DNA from: Prauserella marina
Lineage (GTDB): Bacteria; Actinomycetota; Actinomycetes; Mycobacteriales; Pseudonocardiaceae
Direction of reading: 5' to 3'
NCBI RefSeq assembly: GCF_002240355.1
Contig: NZ_CP016353.1
Coordinates: forward strand, 6,673,001 to 6,737,000
DNA: 64,000 bases
Shown here: in pieces, positions 19,633 to 28,016 of the stretch
Layout of the letters: each line of letters begins with the position of its first letter
Numbering within the stretch: position 1 is the stretch's first letter
Program-made: the position numbers and the translations under genes
Notes under the pieces: model-generated
Seen by the model: only the letters and a program-made list of their open reading frames with translations
The model's database searches: none
What the model was told of the DNA's origin: nothing

Positions 19633-20171
19633 TCGACGACGGGCCGCAGTTCCTCCGCCGTCGGCGGTTCGTCGTCGATCAGCCCCTGGATGAGCAGCCC
19701 GTCGATGCCCGCGAGGAAGACCCTGAACGCGACCTCGTCGTCGTGGCGCACCATCGACGTCAACACGTCGAGCCAGCGCCGCGCGGCGGGGCGCAATTCG
19801 GGTCGGCGTGCCGCGAGCAGATACAACTCGTATTCGGCCATGGTGCGGCCCCTGCGCGGGCCGAGCGCTTCCGCGAGCAGGTTGGCAACTTCCTCAGCGC
19901 CCCTGCTTCCCCGCGAACGGGCCCTGTCGATCATCCAGTAGACCTCGGTTGCCATGTCCCTGGCGCACTCGATCAGCGTGGCGATCAACAGGTCGTTGAG
20001 GCTGGAGAAGTGATACGTCGTCGACGTCGTCGGCACTCCGGCCTCCGCCGCCACCGTCCGGTGGGTCACCCCCGCGACGCCGTCGCGTTCGATGATCCGC
20101 AGCGTCGCCTCGATGATCTCGGTACGCCGCTTCTCGCCGCGAGCCCTGCGGCCGTCGGTTCGCTGTCTCAT
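19611..20171 (-). CDS. TetR-family regulator, next to an SMR exporter
   Basis: 186 residues. TetR helix-turn-helix at about 15-60 (RTEIIEATLRIIERDGVAGVTHRTVAAEAGVPTTSTTYHFSSLNDLL). The ligand-binding part contains the AEYELYLLAARRPELRPAARRWLD stretch common in this subgroup. It follows the SMR gene by 9 bases on the same strand, so it most likely controls that exporter and itself. Confidence 0.9.
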   Translation of the reverse strand: MRQRTDGRRARGEKRRTEIIEATLRIIERDGVAGVTHRTVAAEAGVPTTSTTYHFSSLNDLLIATLIECARDMATEVYWMIDRARSRGSRGAEEVANLLAEALGPRRGRTMAEYELYLLAARRPELRPAARRWLDVLTSMVRHDDEVAFRVFLAGIDGLLIQGLIDDEPPTAEELRPVVDYLLKPR

Positions 20172-20180
20172 CGCGATTCC

Positions 20181-20513
20181 CTACTGTCCTGCCTTGCTGC
20201 CGATCTCAAGCAGCACCACTCCGCCGATCACCAGCAGCAAGCCGAAGACCATCGTCAGATTCATCGGCTCGCTCAGGAACGCGGCGCCGATGAGCGCCAC
20301 GAGCGCGACACCGGCCGCGGCCCAGATGGCGTAGGCGATGCTGACCGGCAGCCCGGCTTTGAGTGCCTTGCCGAGAAAGAAGAAGGTGACGCCGTAGCCG
20401 AGCACCACGACGATCGACGGCCCGAGCTTGCTGAATCCCTCGGAGAGCTTGAGCGACACGGTCGCCGTCACCTCGGCCACGATCGCGATCGCGAGCAACA
20501 CGTACGCACTCAT
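20181..20513 (-). CDS. Small multidrug resistance (SMR/EmrE-like) exporter
   Basis: 110 residues with four membrane helices, the exact SMR size. The conserved membrane-embedded glutamate is in helix 1 (LAIAIVAEVTATVSLKLSEGFSKLGPS), with the family's SIAYAIWAAAGVALVA in helix 3. These dimers exchange protons for cationic drugs or guanidinium-type compounds. The ATG at 20513 is chosen by homology; an 18-codon upstream extension is rejected. First gene of an SMR-tetR pair. Confidence 0.93.
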   Translation of the reverse strand: MSAYVLLAIAIVAEVTATVSLKLSEGFSKLGPSIVVVLGYGVTFFFLGKALKAGLPVSIAYAIWAAAGVALVALIGAAFLSEPMNLTMVFGLLLVIGGVVLLEIGSKAGQ

Positions 20514-20594
20514 AATCACCAGACTATCTGAACGATCGTCCCAATTGTGGCGAGTTTTGCACCACATCAGTGGGACTTCCGCGTTGTGGATCGA

Positions 20595-20608
20595 TTACTG
20601 ATCAGTAA
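20595..20608. promoter_or_regulatory. Palindromic operator upstream of the EtfD gene
   Basis: TTACTGATCAGTAA is a perfect 14-bp palindrome, 54 bases before the etfD-type ATG. Two related sites, TTACC-N4-GGTAA and TTACCGGCCAGTAG, precede the fadE5-like gene at 35057-35095, suggesting one shared (TetR-type) regulator of fatty-acid oxidation. Confidence 0.6.
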
Positions 20609-20661
20609 GAAGGGTTAGGCTCCCGAAACCCACCGCGAAGTCCGAACCGAAAGGCCCGATC

Positions 20662-22869
20662 ATGGGTGCATTGCAGATCACGCTCGGCGTGGTCGGCGTT
20701 GCCGTCAGCGTTGTCGCTTGGGGTGTGTTCGTCGCAGGCGTCGTACGTCAAGTACGCATCATCCGTCTCGGTCAGCCGGACGCGACACGCAACGGCCCGT
20801 TCGCCGCTCGACTCGGCACGCTCGTCAAAGAGTTCGCCGCCCACACGAGGATGAACAAGTTCCGGCACGTCGGGCCATGGCACTGGCTCGTGATGTGGGG
20901 CTTCCTGATCGGCTCCCTCGCGCTGTTCGAAGCCTACGGCGAGACGTTCAACCCGCACTTCGCGTGGCCCATCATCGGCCATTGGGAGCCATGGCAGCTC
21001 CTGCTCGAACTGCTCGGCCTCGGCACCGTCGTCGGCGGCGTCGCGCTGGTGATCATCCGCCAGCTCAACCACCCGCGAAGGGCCGACCGGCAGTCCAGGT
21101 TCGCGGGCTCCAACTTCGGGCAGGCCTACTTCGTCGAGGCCGTCGTCGTCATCGAGGGCCTCGGCATCCTCGGCGTCAAGGCGTTCAAGATCGCCAGCGG
21201 CATCGAGGACCCGTCCCTGTGGTCGAGCTTCGTGACCAAGCCGCTCGCCGAACTGCTGCCGACGAGCACCGCAGCCGTGTCGATCATGGCGCTGATCAAG
21301 CTGCTCTCCGGCATGATCTGGCTGCTCATCGTGGGCAGGACGCTCACGATGGGTGTCGCATGGCACCGCTTCAGCGCGTTCTTCAACATCTACTTCAAGC
21401 GCGAGGACGACGGCGGGGTCGCGCTCGGCAAGCTCAAGCCGATGATGAGCGAAGGAAAGCCGCTCGACTTCGAGGAAGCCGATCCGGAGAAGGACGTCTT
21501 CGGCGCAGGCAAGGTCGAGGACTTCTCATGGAAGGGCTGGCTCGACTTCTCCACCTGCACCGAATGCGGGCGTTGCCAGTCGCAGTGCCCGGCGTGGAAC
21601 ACCGGAAAGCCGCTCTCGCCGAAGCTGCTCATCACCCAGCTTCGCGACCACGCCTACGCCAAGGCGCCCTACCTGCTCGCCGGTGGCAAGAAGGACATGG
21701 CGGGCGACGAGGTCGGGCTCACCGGCGACAATCCCTACGCGGGCATCGACGTGCTTGCCATCGCGGAAGCCGAAAGGGCACTCGTCGGCGACGACGGCGG
21801 CGTCATCGACCCCGAGGTGCTGTGGTCGTGCACCTCCTGCGGTGCTTGCGTCGAGCAGTGCCCCGTCGACATCGAGCACGTCGACCACATCGTCGACATG
21901 CGCCGGTACCAGGTGATGATCGAGTCGAACTTCCCGTCCGAGCTGAACACGATGTTCAAGAACCTGGAGAACAAGGGCAACCCGTGGGGCCAGAACTCCA
22001 AGGACCGGCTTGCCTGGGCCGACGACCTCGACTTCGAGGTGCCCGTCTTCGACGGCGAGTTCGGCGACACCGAGTACCTGTTCTGGGTCGGTTGTGCCGG
22101 CGCCTTCGAGGACAGGGCGAAGAAGACGACGAGGGCCGTCGCCGAACTGCTGCACATCGCGGGCGTCAAGTACTCGGTGCTCGGGCCTGAGGAAACCTGC
22201 ACCGGCGACCCCGCTCGAAGGGCAGGCAACGAGTTCGTCTTCCAGATGCTCGCCCAGCAGAACGTCGAGGTGCTGAACTCGGTGTTCGAGGACGTCGAGC
22301 GACAGCAGCGCAAGATCGTGGTCACCTGCGCGCACTGCTTCAACACGCTCGCGAACGAGTACCCCGACCTCGGCGGCGACTACGAGGTCGTGCACCACAC
22401 GCAGCTACTCAACAGGCTGGTCAGGGAAAAGCGGCTCACGCCCGTCGCCCCGATCGCCGAAGACGTCACCTACCACGACCCGTGCTATCTCGGCAGGCAC
22501 AACAAGGTGTACGAGGCTCCGCGCGAGTTGGTCGGCGCTTCCGGCGCCGCACTGCGCGAAATGCCGAGGCACGGCGACCGCTCCATGTGCTGCGGCGCCG
22601 GTGGTGCGCGAATGTGGATGGAGGAGCGCATCGGCAAGCGCATCAACGTCGAGCGCGTCGACGAGGCGCTCGGCACCGCGCCTTCGAAGATCGCGACCGG
22701 TTGCCCGTTCTGCAGGGTGATGCTCACCGACGGGGTCACGGCGAGGCAGAACGACGGCAAGGCGAGTGAGCAGGTCGAGGTCGTCGACGTGGCGCAACTG
22801 CTGCTCACCGCGGTCAAGCGCGGCGAGACCAAGGCTCCCGTGCCCTCGGGAACGGCAACGGAGGAGTAG
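20662..22869 (+). CDS. etfD: EtfD-type membrane Fe-S oxidoreductase
   Basis: 735 residues, homologous to mycobacterial Rv0338c. The N-terminal 230 residues hold about five membrane helices of nitrate-reductase-gamma type. Two [4Fe-4S] ferredoxin motifs follow: CTECGRCQSQCP (about 299) and CTSCGACVEQCP (about 390). Two CCG-type cysteine domains come last (CAHCFNTLANEYP; DPCYLGRHNK; MCCGAGGARMWMEE; GCPFCRVML). EtfD takes electrons from acyl-CoA dehydrogenases via ETF and delivers them to the quinone pool, so beta-oxidation depends on it. ATG start; transcribed alone, with a palindromic operator upstream and a terminator downstream. Confidence 0.92.
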   Translation: MGALQITLGVVGVAVSVVAWGVFVAGVVRQVRIIRLGQPDATRNGPFAARLGTLVKEFAAHTRMNKFRHVGPWHWLVMWGFLIGSLALFEAYGETFNPHFAWPIIGHWEPWQLLLELLGLGTVVGGVALVIIRQLNHPRRADRQSRFAGSNFGQAYFVEAVVVIEGLGILGVKAFKIASGIEDPSLWSSFVTKPLAELLPTSTAAVSIMALIKLLSGMIWLLIVGRTLTMGVAWHRFSAFFNIYFKREDDGGVALGKLKPMMSEGKPLDFEEADPEKDVFGAGKVEDFSWKGWLDFSTCTECGRCQSQCPAWNTGKPLSPKLLITQLRDHAYAKAPYLLAGGKKDMAGDEVGLTGDNPYAGIDVLAIAEAERALVGDDGGVIDPEVLWSCTSCGACVEQCPVDIEHVDHIVDMRRYQVMIESNFPSELNTMFKNLENKGNPWGQNSKDRLAWADDLDFEVPVFDGEFGDTEYLFWVGCAGAFEDRAKKTTRAVAELLHIAGVKYSVLGPEETCTGDPARRAGNEFVFQMLAQQNVEVLNSVFEDVERQQRKIVVTCAHCFNTLANEYPDLGGDYEVVHHTQLLNRLVREKRLTPVAPIAEDVTYHDPCYLGRHNKVYEAPRELVGASGAALREMPRHGDRSMCCGAGGARMWMEERIGKRINVERVDEALGTAPSKIATGCPFCRVMLTDGVTARQNDGKASEQVEVVDVAQLLLTAVKRGETKAPVPSGTATEE

Positions 22870-22887
22870 CAGCCGGAAGTGATCTGG

Positions 22888-22931
22888 CGGCGGCCGTGGG
22901 GGAGACCGAAGAGTCACCCCTGCGGCCGCCG
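22888..22931 (+). terminator. Terminator after the EtfD gene
   Basis: CGGCGGCCG (22888-22896) and its complement CGGCCGCCG (22923-22931), with an inner GGGG/CCCC pairing, followed by TCTTTGT. Confidence 0.7.
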
Positions 22932-23058
22932 TCTTTGTCACCGGAATATAAGTCCACAGTAGACACACGCGGGGGGTGGACATGGCGAGTAACATGGGCA
23001 ACCCTCGCGGTCAACGTCGTCAGCGAGGCCATGGCAGCGGTATGCGAGGCGGACAGGC

Positions 23059-23583
23059 GTGGGCACCCCCGACGACGAATCCAACACGGCCGACGAAAAG
23101 ACCGTCGGCCGTACCGGCGCGCGCTTCCCCTCCCCACGGCATCGTGACCACCACCAGCCTCCCGTACGGCGCAGCGAACGCGTGTTCGCGACCTACGAGA
23201 ACAGCCCGGCAGACGAAGACGGCGAAGAAGAGCCGCACGAACAGCACAGACTGCGGGTGCGGCCCTACGTACTGACCCGCGGCCGCACCCAGGGCAGTCA
23301 CTACCTCGCCATCGAGACCCTGATCTCGACCGATCCGCAAGCACCGTGGACGAACGAACGGTTCGGCGGTGAGTACCAGGCCGTGCGCAGGTTGTGCATG
23401 CAGCCGAGATCGGTCGCCGAGGTCGCCGCGCTGCTTTCGGTGCCGCTCGGCGTGGCGAGGGTGCTGATCTCCGACCTCGCGGAAGGCGGGTTCGTCCAGG
23501 TTCATCGCAGCTCGATGACCGAGAGCGGGCGCCCTGACCCGGTATTGCTGCAACGGGTACTCGCGGGGCTGTATCAGCTCTGA
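23059..23583 (+). CDS. DUF742 domain protein without conservon partners
   Basis: 174 residues from a GTG start with GAGG upstream. The C-terminal 110 residues match DUF742 (RVRPYVLTRGRTQ; LAIETLISTD; RRLCMQPRSVAEVAALLSVPLGVARVLISDLAEGGFVQVH), which resembles a winged helix. The N-terminal 60 residues are charged and probably disordered. In actinobacteria DUF742 proteins normally sit in conservons with a sensor kinase, a roadblock protein and a small GTPase; none is adjacent here. The role is probably regulatory, but unproven. No ribosomal or membrane signals. Confidence 0.78.
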   Translation: MGTPDDESNTADEKTVGRTGARFPSPRHRDHHQPPVRRSERVFATYENSPADEDGEEEPHEQHRLRVRPYVLTRGRTQGSHYLAIETLISTDPQAPWTNERFGGEYQAVRRLCMQPRSVAEVAALLSVPLGVARVLISDLAEGGFVQVHRSSMTESGRPDPVLLQRVLAGLYQL

Positions 23584-23591
23584 CCCTTGCC

Positions 23592-23622
23592 GCAAGAACT
23601 GAATCAGTGGTTCACTTCTTGC
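23592..23622 (+). promoter_or_regulatory. 31-bp operator directly before the TetR start codon
   Basis: Left arm GCAAGAACTGAATC (23592-23605), spacer AGT, right arm GGTTCACTTCTTGC (23609-23622). The arms match at 12 of 14 positions. The ATG of the TetR gene begins at the very next base, so there is no room for a normal ribosome site and a bound dimer would block transcription and possibly a leaderless start. Confidence 0.7.
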
Positions 23623-24228
23623 ATGGTGTACCGGCGCACCCCGGCGATCCAGGCCCGGATGGACGTTCAGCGGACCTCGATACTCGACGCCGCCGTAGAG
23701 CAACTGGCCGAACACGGCTACGCCGGCTGCTCGATGGCAGCCGTCGCGACCAGAGCGGGGGTGGCGACCGGCAGCGTTTACCGCCACTTTCCAGGGAAAG
23801 CCGAACTGGTGGCCGAACTGTTCACCCTCCTCGTCACCCGTGAGGTCGACGCGGTCGAGCGGGCAGCACAAGCCCATGGCACCGTCGCCGACCGCGTCGT
23901 CGAGGTCACCGACACCTTCGCGAACAGGGCACTCAAGGCACCCCGGCTCGCCTACGCGCTGCTCGCCGAACCCGTCGACGCGCCCGTCGAAGAGCAACGA
24001 CTCGTGTTCCGGAAGGCGTTTCGCGACATCGTCGCCGCACACGTCGCCGAGGGCGTCGCCGAAGGCACCATCCCGCCCCAAGATCCCCACATCACGGCGG
24101 CCGCCATCGTCGGAGCCGTCGCCGAGGTCATGATCGGTCCGCTCACGTCGGGCGATCCCGCCGCCGTCGAGGAACTGAGGACCTTCACCCTTCGCGCGCT
24201 AGGAGCAGCACATGCCAACGACTCATGA
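23623..24228 (+). CDS. TetR-family regulator of the acyl-CoA dehydrogenase operon
   Basis: 201 residues. Helix-turn-helix at about 15-60 (RTSILDAAVEQLAEHGYAGCSMAAVATRAGVATGSVYRHFPGKAELV). The ATG at 23623 is placed by homology; an upstream in-frame TTG region encodes the operator itself. It overlaps the following acyl-CoA dehydrogenase gene by 17 bases, so it is an autoregulated local repressor, probably sensing an acyl-CoA. A 31-bp palindrome abuts its start codon. Confidence 0.92.
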   Translation: MVYRRTPAIQARMDVQRTSILDAAVEQLAEHGYAGCSMAAVATRAGVATGSVYRHFPGKAELVAELFTLLVTREVDAVERAAQAHGTVADRVVEVTDTFANRALKAPRLAYALLAEPVDAPVEEQRLVFRKAFRDIVAAHVAEGVAEGTIPPQDPHITAAAIVGAVAEVMIGPLTSGDPAAVEELRTFTLRALGAAHANDS

Positions 24229-25837
24229 GGTGACCAACCAGGTGCCTCCGCTCTACGGCAACAATCTCGCCGAAGACAAGAGCCTGCTCGAAGGTCTGCG
24301 CAGGGAAGGCGCCGGGTGGGCCGAGGACGACCTGCTGCGTCTCGGTGCGCTCGCCGGAACGGAGCAGGTGCAGGAGTGGGGAAGGCTCGTCAACGAGAAC
24401 CCACCGAAACTGCGCACGCACGACCGCGTCGGCAACCGCATCGACGAGGTCGACTTCCACCCCCACTGGCACGACCTCATGACCGTCGCCGTCACGAACG
24501 GGCTACACGCCGCACCGTGGCGCGACGACCGGCAGGGCACGCACGTCGCCAGGGCAGCCAAGTTCTACGCCTGGAGCCAGATCGAGGCAGGCCACACCTG
24601 TCCCATCTCCATGACCTACTCCGCAGTGCCTGCCCTCAGGCACAATCCCGCACTCGCCAAGTTCTACGAACCGCTGCTGGCCGCGAGCGAATACGACTAC
24701 GGCCTCCGCGAACCCGGCACCAAACGCGGGCTCATCGCGGGCATGTCCATGACCGAGAAACAAGGTGGCTCCGACGTCAGGGCCAACACGACTCACGCGA
24801 CCCCCGCTCAGGACGGCTCGTACCGGATCATCGGACACAAGTGGTTCACCTCGGCGCCGATGTCGGACGTCTTCCTGACGCTCGCGCATGCGCCGGGCGG
24901 GCTGTCTTGCTTCCTGCTGCCGAGGGTGCTTCCCGACGGCAGCCGCAACCGAATCCTGTTGCAGCGACTCAAGGACAAGCTCGGCAACCGGTCGAACGCC
25001 TCCGCCGAGATCGAGTACGACGACGCGGTCGGCTGGCTCGTCGGCGAGGAAGGCAGAGGCGTCCGCACGATCATCGAAATGGTCAACAACACCCGCCTCG
25101 ACTGCGTCACGGGCAGCGCGGCAGGCATGCGCTACGGCGTCGTGCGCGCGCTGCACCACGCCACGCACCGCAGTGCGTTCGGCGCGCACCTCGTCGACCA
25201 GCCGTTGATGCGCAACGTGCTGGCCGACCTCGCGGTCGAGTCGGAAGCCGCCACCGTCGTCGCGATGCGGCTCGCTGGAGCGAGCGACCGCGCCAACGCT
25301 GGCGACGCCAACGAGGAGGCATTCAGGCGGCTCGGCCTCGCGGCGACCAAATACTGGGTCTGCAAACGGGCGCCCTCGCACGCCGCCGAAGCGCTCGAAT
25401 GCCTCGGCGGCAACGGTTACGTCGAGGAATCCGGGATGCCCCGGCTGTTCCGCGAGTCGCCGCTTTCTTCCATCTGGGAAGGCTCAGGCAACGTCGCCGC
25501 GCTCGACACGTTGCGGGCCATGGCGAAGCAGCCGGACTCGGTCGAGGCGTTCAACGCCGAACTGGAACTCGCCTCGGGCGCCGACCCACGGCTCGACGAC
25601 GCGATCGCGCGCGTGCGCAAGGAACTCGCCGACCTCTCCGACATCGAGTTTCGTGCCCGCAAGGTCGTGGAGACCCTGGCGCTCGCCCTCCAGGGCTCGC
25701 TGCTCGTCCGGCACGGCGATCCCGCCGTCGCGGACGCCTTCTGCGCCTCACGCCTCGGTGGCGATTGGGGTGTCGCCTTCGGAACCCTGCCGTCGGGTGC
25801 CGACTCGCGGGCGATCATCGACAGGATCGCACCGTGA
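24212..25837 (+). CDS. AidB-like acyl-CoA dehydrogenase
   Basis: 541 residues, the size of the AidB subgroup rather than the usual 390. The N-terminal extension (about 1-170) is followed by the flavin-binding core, with MSMTEKQGGSDVRANTT, the HKWFTSAPMSD beta-domain segment and ECLGGNGYVEESGMPRLFRE, where acyl-CoA dehydrogenases place FAD contacts. AidB was first linked to alkylation stress, but many members act on acyl-CoAs. The neighbours (TetR before, enoyl-CoA hydratase after, GTGA overlap) favour acyl-CoA oxidation, with electrons going to ETF and EtfD. Confidence 0.9.
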   Translation: MPTTHEVTNQVPPLYGNNLAEDKSLLEGLRREGAGWAEDDLLRLGALAGTEQVQEWGRLVNENPPKLRTHDRVGNRIDEVDFHPHWHDLMTVAVTNGLHAAPWRDDRQGTHVARAAKFYAWSQIEAGHTCPISMTYSAVPALRHNPALAKFYEPLLAASEYDYGLREPGTKRGLIAGMSMTEKQGGSDVRANTTHATPAQDGSYRIIGHKWFTSAPMSDVFLTLAHAPGGLSCFLLPRVLPDGSRNRILLQRLKDKLGNRSNASAEIEYDDAVGWLVGEEGRGVRTIIEMVNNTRLDCVTGSAAGMRYGVVRALHHATHRSAFGAHLVDQPLMRNVLADLAVESEAATVVAMRLAGASDRANAGDANEEAFRRLGLAATKYWVCKRAPSHAAEALECLGGNGYVEESGMPRLFRESPLSSIWEGSGNVAALDTLRAMAKQPDSVEAFNAELELASGADPRLDDAIARVRKELADLSDIEFRARKVVETLALALQGSLLVRHGDPAVADAFCASRLGGDWGVAFGTLPSGADSRAIIDRIAP

Positions 25838-26649
25838 CCGTCAGGGTCGAGCGTTCCGGCGAGATCACGACGATCGTGCTCGACCGCCCGGCCAAACGCA
25901 ACGCCGTCGACGGGCCGACGAGCAGGGCACTTGCCTCGGCCTTCCGCGAATTCGACGAAGAGGAGACGGCGAGCGTCGCCGTGCTGTTCGGCGAAGGAGG
26001 CACCTTCTGCGCAGGCGCCGACCTTGGCGCCATCGGCACCGAAGACGGCAACACCGTCAGCCAGGACGGCGACGGGCCGATGGGACCGACCCGGCTGCGT
26101 CTCGGCAAGCCGGTGATCGCGGCGATCTCCGGTCACGCCGTTGCCGGAGGACTCGAACTCGCGCTGTGGTGCGACCTTCGCGTCGTCGAGGAGGACGCCG
26201 TGCTCGGTGTGTTCTGCCGCAGGTGGGGCGTTCCGCTCATCGACGGGGGCACCTTCCGGTTGCCGAGACTGATCGGCACGAGCAGAGCGATGGATCTCGT
26301 GCTCACCGGAAGGGCGGTTTCCGCACGTGAGGCCATGGACATCGGTCTCGCCAACCGGCTCGTGCCGACCGGTTCGGCGAGGGAGGCCGCGGAAGAACTC
26401 GCCGACGAGATCGCCGCGTTCCCACAGACCTGCCTTCGTCAGGACCGGCTGTCGCTGCTCGAACAGGAAGGTCTCGCGGAGGAGGAAGCCATCGCGGTCG
26501 AGCACCGGCACGGCATGGTGTCACTTGCCGAGGCAGCCGACGGGGTGCGCCGCTTCCAGCGGGGAGCGGGACGGCACGGGACCTTCAGTAACCGAAATTC
26601 TGCGTCCAGTACCAGCCCTGCGAGTTCACCCCGACCCCGATCGTCTTGA
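25834..26649 (+). CDS. Enoyl-CoA hydratase/isomerase
   Basis: 271 residues, crotonase fold. GTG start overlapping the dehydrogenase stop. Motifs: LDRPAKRNAVDG, GTFCAGADLGAI (first oxyanion-hole strand), and SGHAVAGGLELALWCDLRV (second oxyanion hole). CoA binding is expected in the N-terminal half. One of the two usual catalytic glutamates is not obvious in RRWGVPLIDGG, where Asp takes its place, so hydratase versus isomerase or hydrolase is open. The last 20 or so residues (SNRNSASSTSPASS...) look like non-family sequence that reads into the convergent CAP gene (65-base overlap). Confidence 0.88.
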   Translation: MTVRVERSGEITTIVLDRPAKRNAVDGPTSRALASAFREFDEEETASVAVLFGEGGTFCAGADLGAIGTEDGNTVSQDGDGPMGPTRLRLGKPVIAAISGHAVAGGLELALWCDLRVVEEDAVLGVFCRRWGVPLIDGGTFRLPRLIGTSRAMDLVLTGRAVSAREAMDIGLANRLVPTGSAREAAEELADEIAAFPQTCLRQDRLSLLEQEGLAEEEAIAVEHRHGMVSLAEAADGVRRFQRGAGRHGTFSNRNSASSTSPASSPRPRSS

Positions 26650-27367
26650 TGTCGCAGTTCAGGATGTTTTGCCGATGCCCGTCGGACGACATCCACGCGT
26701 GCATGACCGCATCGGCGCTGGAGAGCCCCATGGCGATGTTCTCGGCGGCGGGGCTCGGATATCCGGCCCGCTCGATGCGCTGATCGAAGCTGACGCCCTC
26801 CGGCGTCGTGTGGTCGAGGTAGCCGCGCCGCGCCATGTCGTCACTGTGCTTCTGCGCCGCGCCGGTCAGCCTGGAGTCGATGGAGACCGCGCCACAGCCC
26901 GCCGTGGCCCTCTCGTCGTTCACCAGATTCGCCACCTGTGTCGTCAGCGAGCCATCGCCGCTGGACGACTTCGGCGGCGAGGTCGGCTCGCTCGGCGTCG
27001 TGCTGCTCGTGTCCGGGCTCTCCGGCGAGCTCGACGCGGGCGGTTGTTCCTCGGAGGCCGATGACGTCTCACGTTCCGAGGTTTCCGGCGGCTTCTCCTC
27101 CGTCGTCGGCTCCGGCTCCTCAGTCGTGGTCGAGGACTCGGTCGTATCGGTCGACGGTGTGGCCGAGCCGGGTTCGGCCCGCTGGAGCGAACTGTTGTAC
27201 TGGCTGTCAGGGCCCGGCATCGCGGTAGCCGGTGCGTTGCGTGGTGCTTGGAGCCACAGCAGATGACCCCCGACGGCCACTGCGACACCCACAAGCACAC
27301 TCAGCATCACTAAACGTGACCGAAGTCGAGAGCTCGGGGCAGACACAATGGCGGAAGCTACCACCAA
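26585..27367 (-). CDS. Secreted CAP-domain (SCP-like) protein
   Basis: 260 residues. Signal anchor at about 20-40 (LVMLSVLVGVAVAVGGHLLWL), then a 100-residue Ser/Thr/Pro/Glu-rich linker, then a CAP domain at about 140-260: VANLVNDERATAGC, LTGAAQKHSDDMA, DHTTPEGVSFDQRI, AENIAMG, SDGHRQNILN and YWTQNFGY, which together carry the family's His/Glu metal-site residues. The linker suggests that the domain is held away from the cell wall. Function in bacteria is not settled. The start may be later, at Met21. Confidence 0.9.
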   Translation of the reverse strand: MVVASAIVSAPSSRLRSRLVMLSVLVGVAVAVGGHLLWLQAPRNAPATAMPGPDSQYNSSLQRAEPGSATPSTDTTESSTTTEEPEPTTEEKPPETSERETSSASEEQPPASSSPESPDTSSTTPSEPTSPPKSSSGDGSLTTQVANLVNDERATAGCGAVSIDSRLTGAAQKHSDDMARRGYLDHTTPEGVSFDQRIERAGYPSPAAENIAMGLSSADAVMHAWMSSDGHRQNILNCDIKTIGVGVNSQGWYWTQNFGY

Positions 27368-27415
27368 AGCGTGAGTTATTGAACTGTTACTTTGCGCTCA
27401 GGTGTCGCGACAAGG

Positions 27416-27997
27416 TCACCGGCGGGTGTCGATCCGGTCGAAGTTCTTGTAGGCCTTGCTGGGCGTCGGCCCGCGTTGTCCCTGGTAGCGCGACCCCGCC
27501 TCGGACGAGCCGTAGGGGAACTCGGCTGGGCTCGTCAGCCGGAAGAGACAGAGCTGCCCGATCTTCATGCCGGGCCACAGCGTGATCGGCAGGTTGGCGA
27601 CGTTCGACAGCTCAAGCGTGATGTGCCCGGTGAAACCGGGGTCGATGAATCCCGCCGTCGAGTGCGTCAGCAGACCGAGCCGCCCCAGCGACGACTTGCC
27701 CTCAAGCCTGCCTGCCAGATCGTCGGGCAGCGTGAAGATCTCGTACGTCGAGCCGAGCACGAACTCGCCCGGATGCAGTACGAACGGATCTTCGCCTTCC
27801 TTCTCCACCAGCGACGTCAGCTCGTCCTGCTGCAACTGCGGATCGATGTGCGTGTACCTGGTGTTGTCGAAAACGCGGAAGAAGCGATCGAGACGCACGT
27901 CGATGCTCGAAGGTTGCAGCATCTCCGGGGCGAAAGGATCAACCCGGAGCCGCTGGGCATCGAGCTCTTTGCGGAGGTCACGGTCACTCAATAGCAC
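27416..27997 (-). CDS. dcd: dCTP deaminase (probably bifunctional, dUMP-forming)
   Basis: 193 residues, GTG start. Trimeric dUTPase fold: [70 protein letters not shown] and [17 protein letters not shown]. The [10 protein letters not shown] segment, with Ala next to Gly in the nucleotide loop, resembles the mycobacterial enzyme that converts dCTP straight to dUMP. It supplies dUMP for thymidylate synthesis. 19 bases downstream of the MpaB-like gene on the same strand. Confidence 0.95.
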   Translation of the reverse strand: MLLSDRDLRKELDAQRLRVDPFAPEMLQPSSIDVRLDRFFRVFDNTRYTHIDPQLQQDELTSLVEKEGEDPFVLHPGEFVLGSTYEIFTLPDDLAGRLEGKSSLGRLGLLTHSTAGFIDPGFTGHITLELSNVANLPITLWPGMKIGQLCLFRLTSPAEFPYGSSEAGSRYQGQRGPTPSKAYKNFDRIDTRR

Positions 27998-28016
27998 TCG
28001 GACACCCTAACCGGGC

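Noticed and set aside
24316-25833. N-terminal extension of the enoyl-CoA hydratase frame
   Set aside because: Overlaps the acyl-CoA dehydrogenase gene entirely; the GTG at 25834 begins at the crotonase fold.
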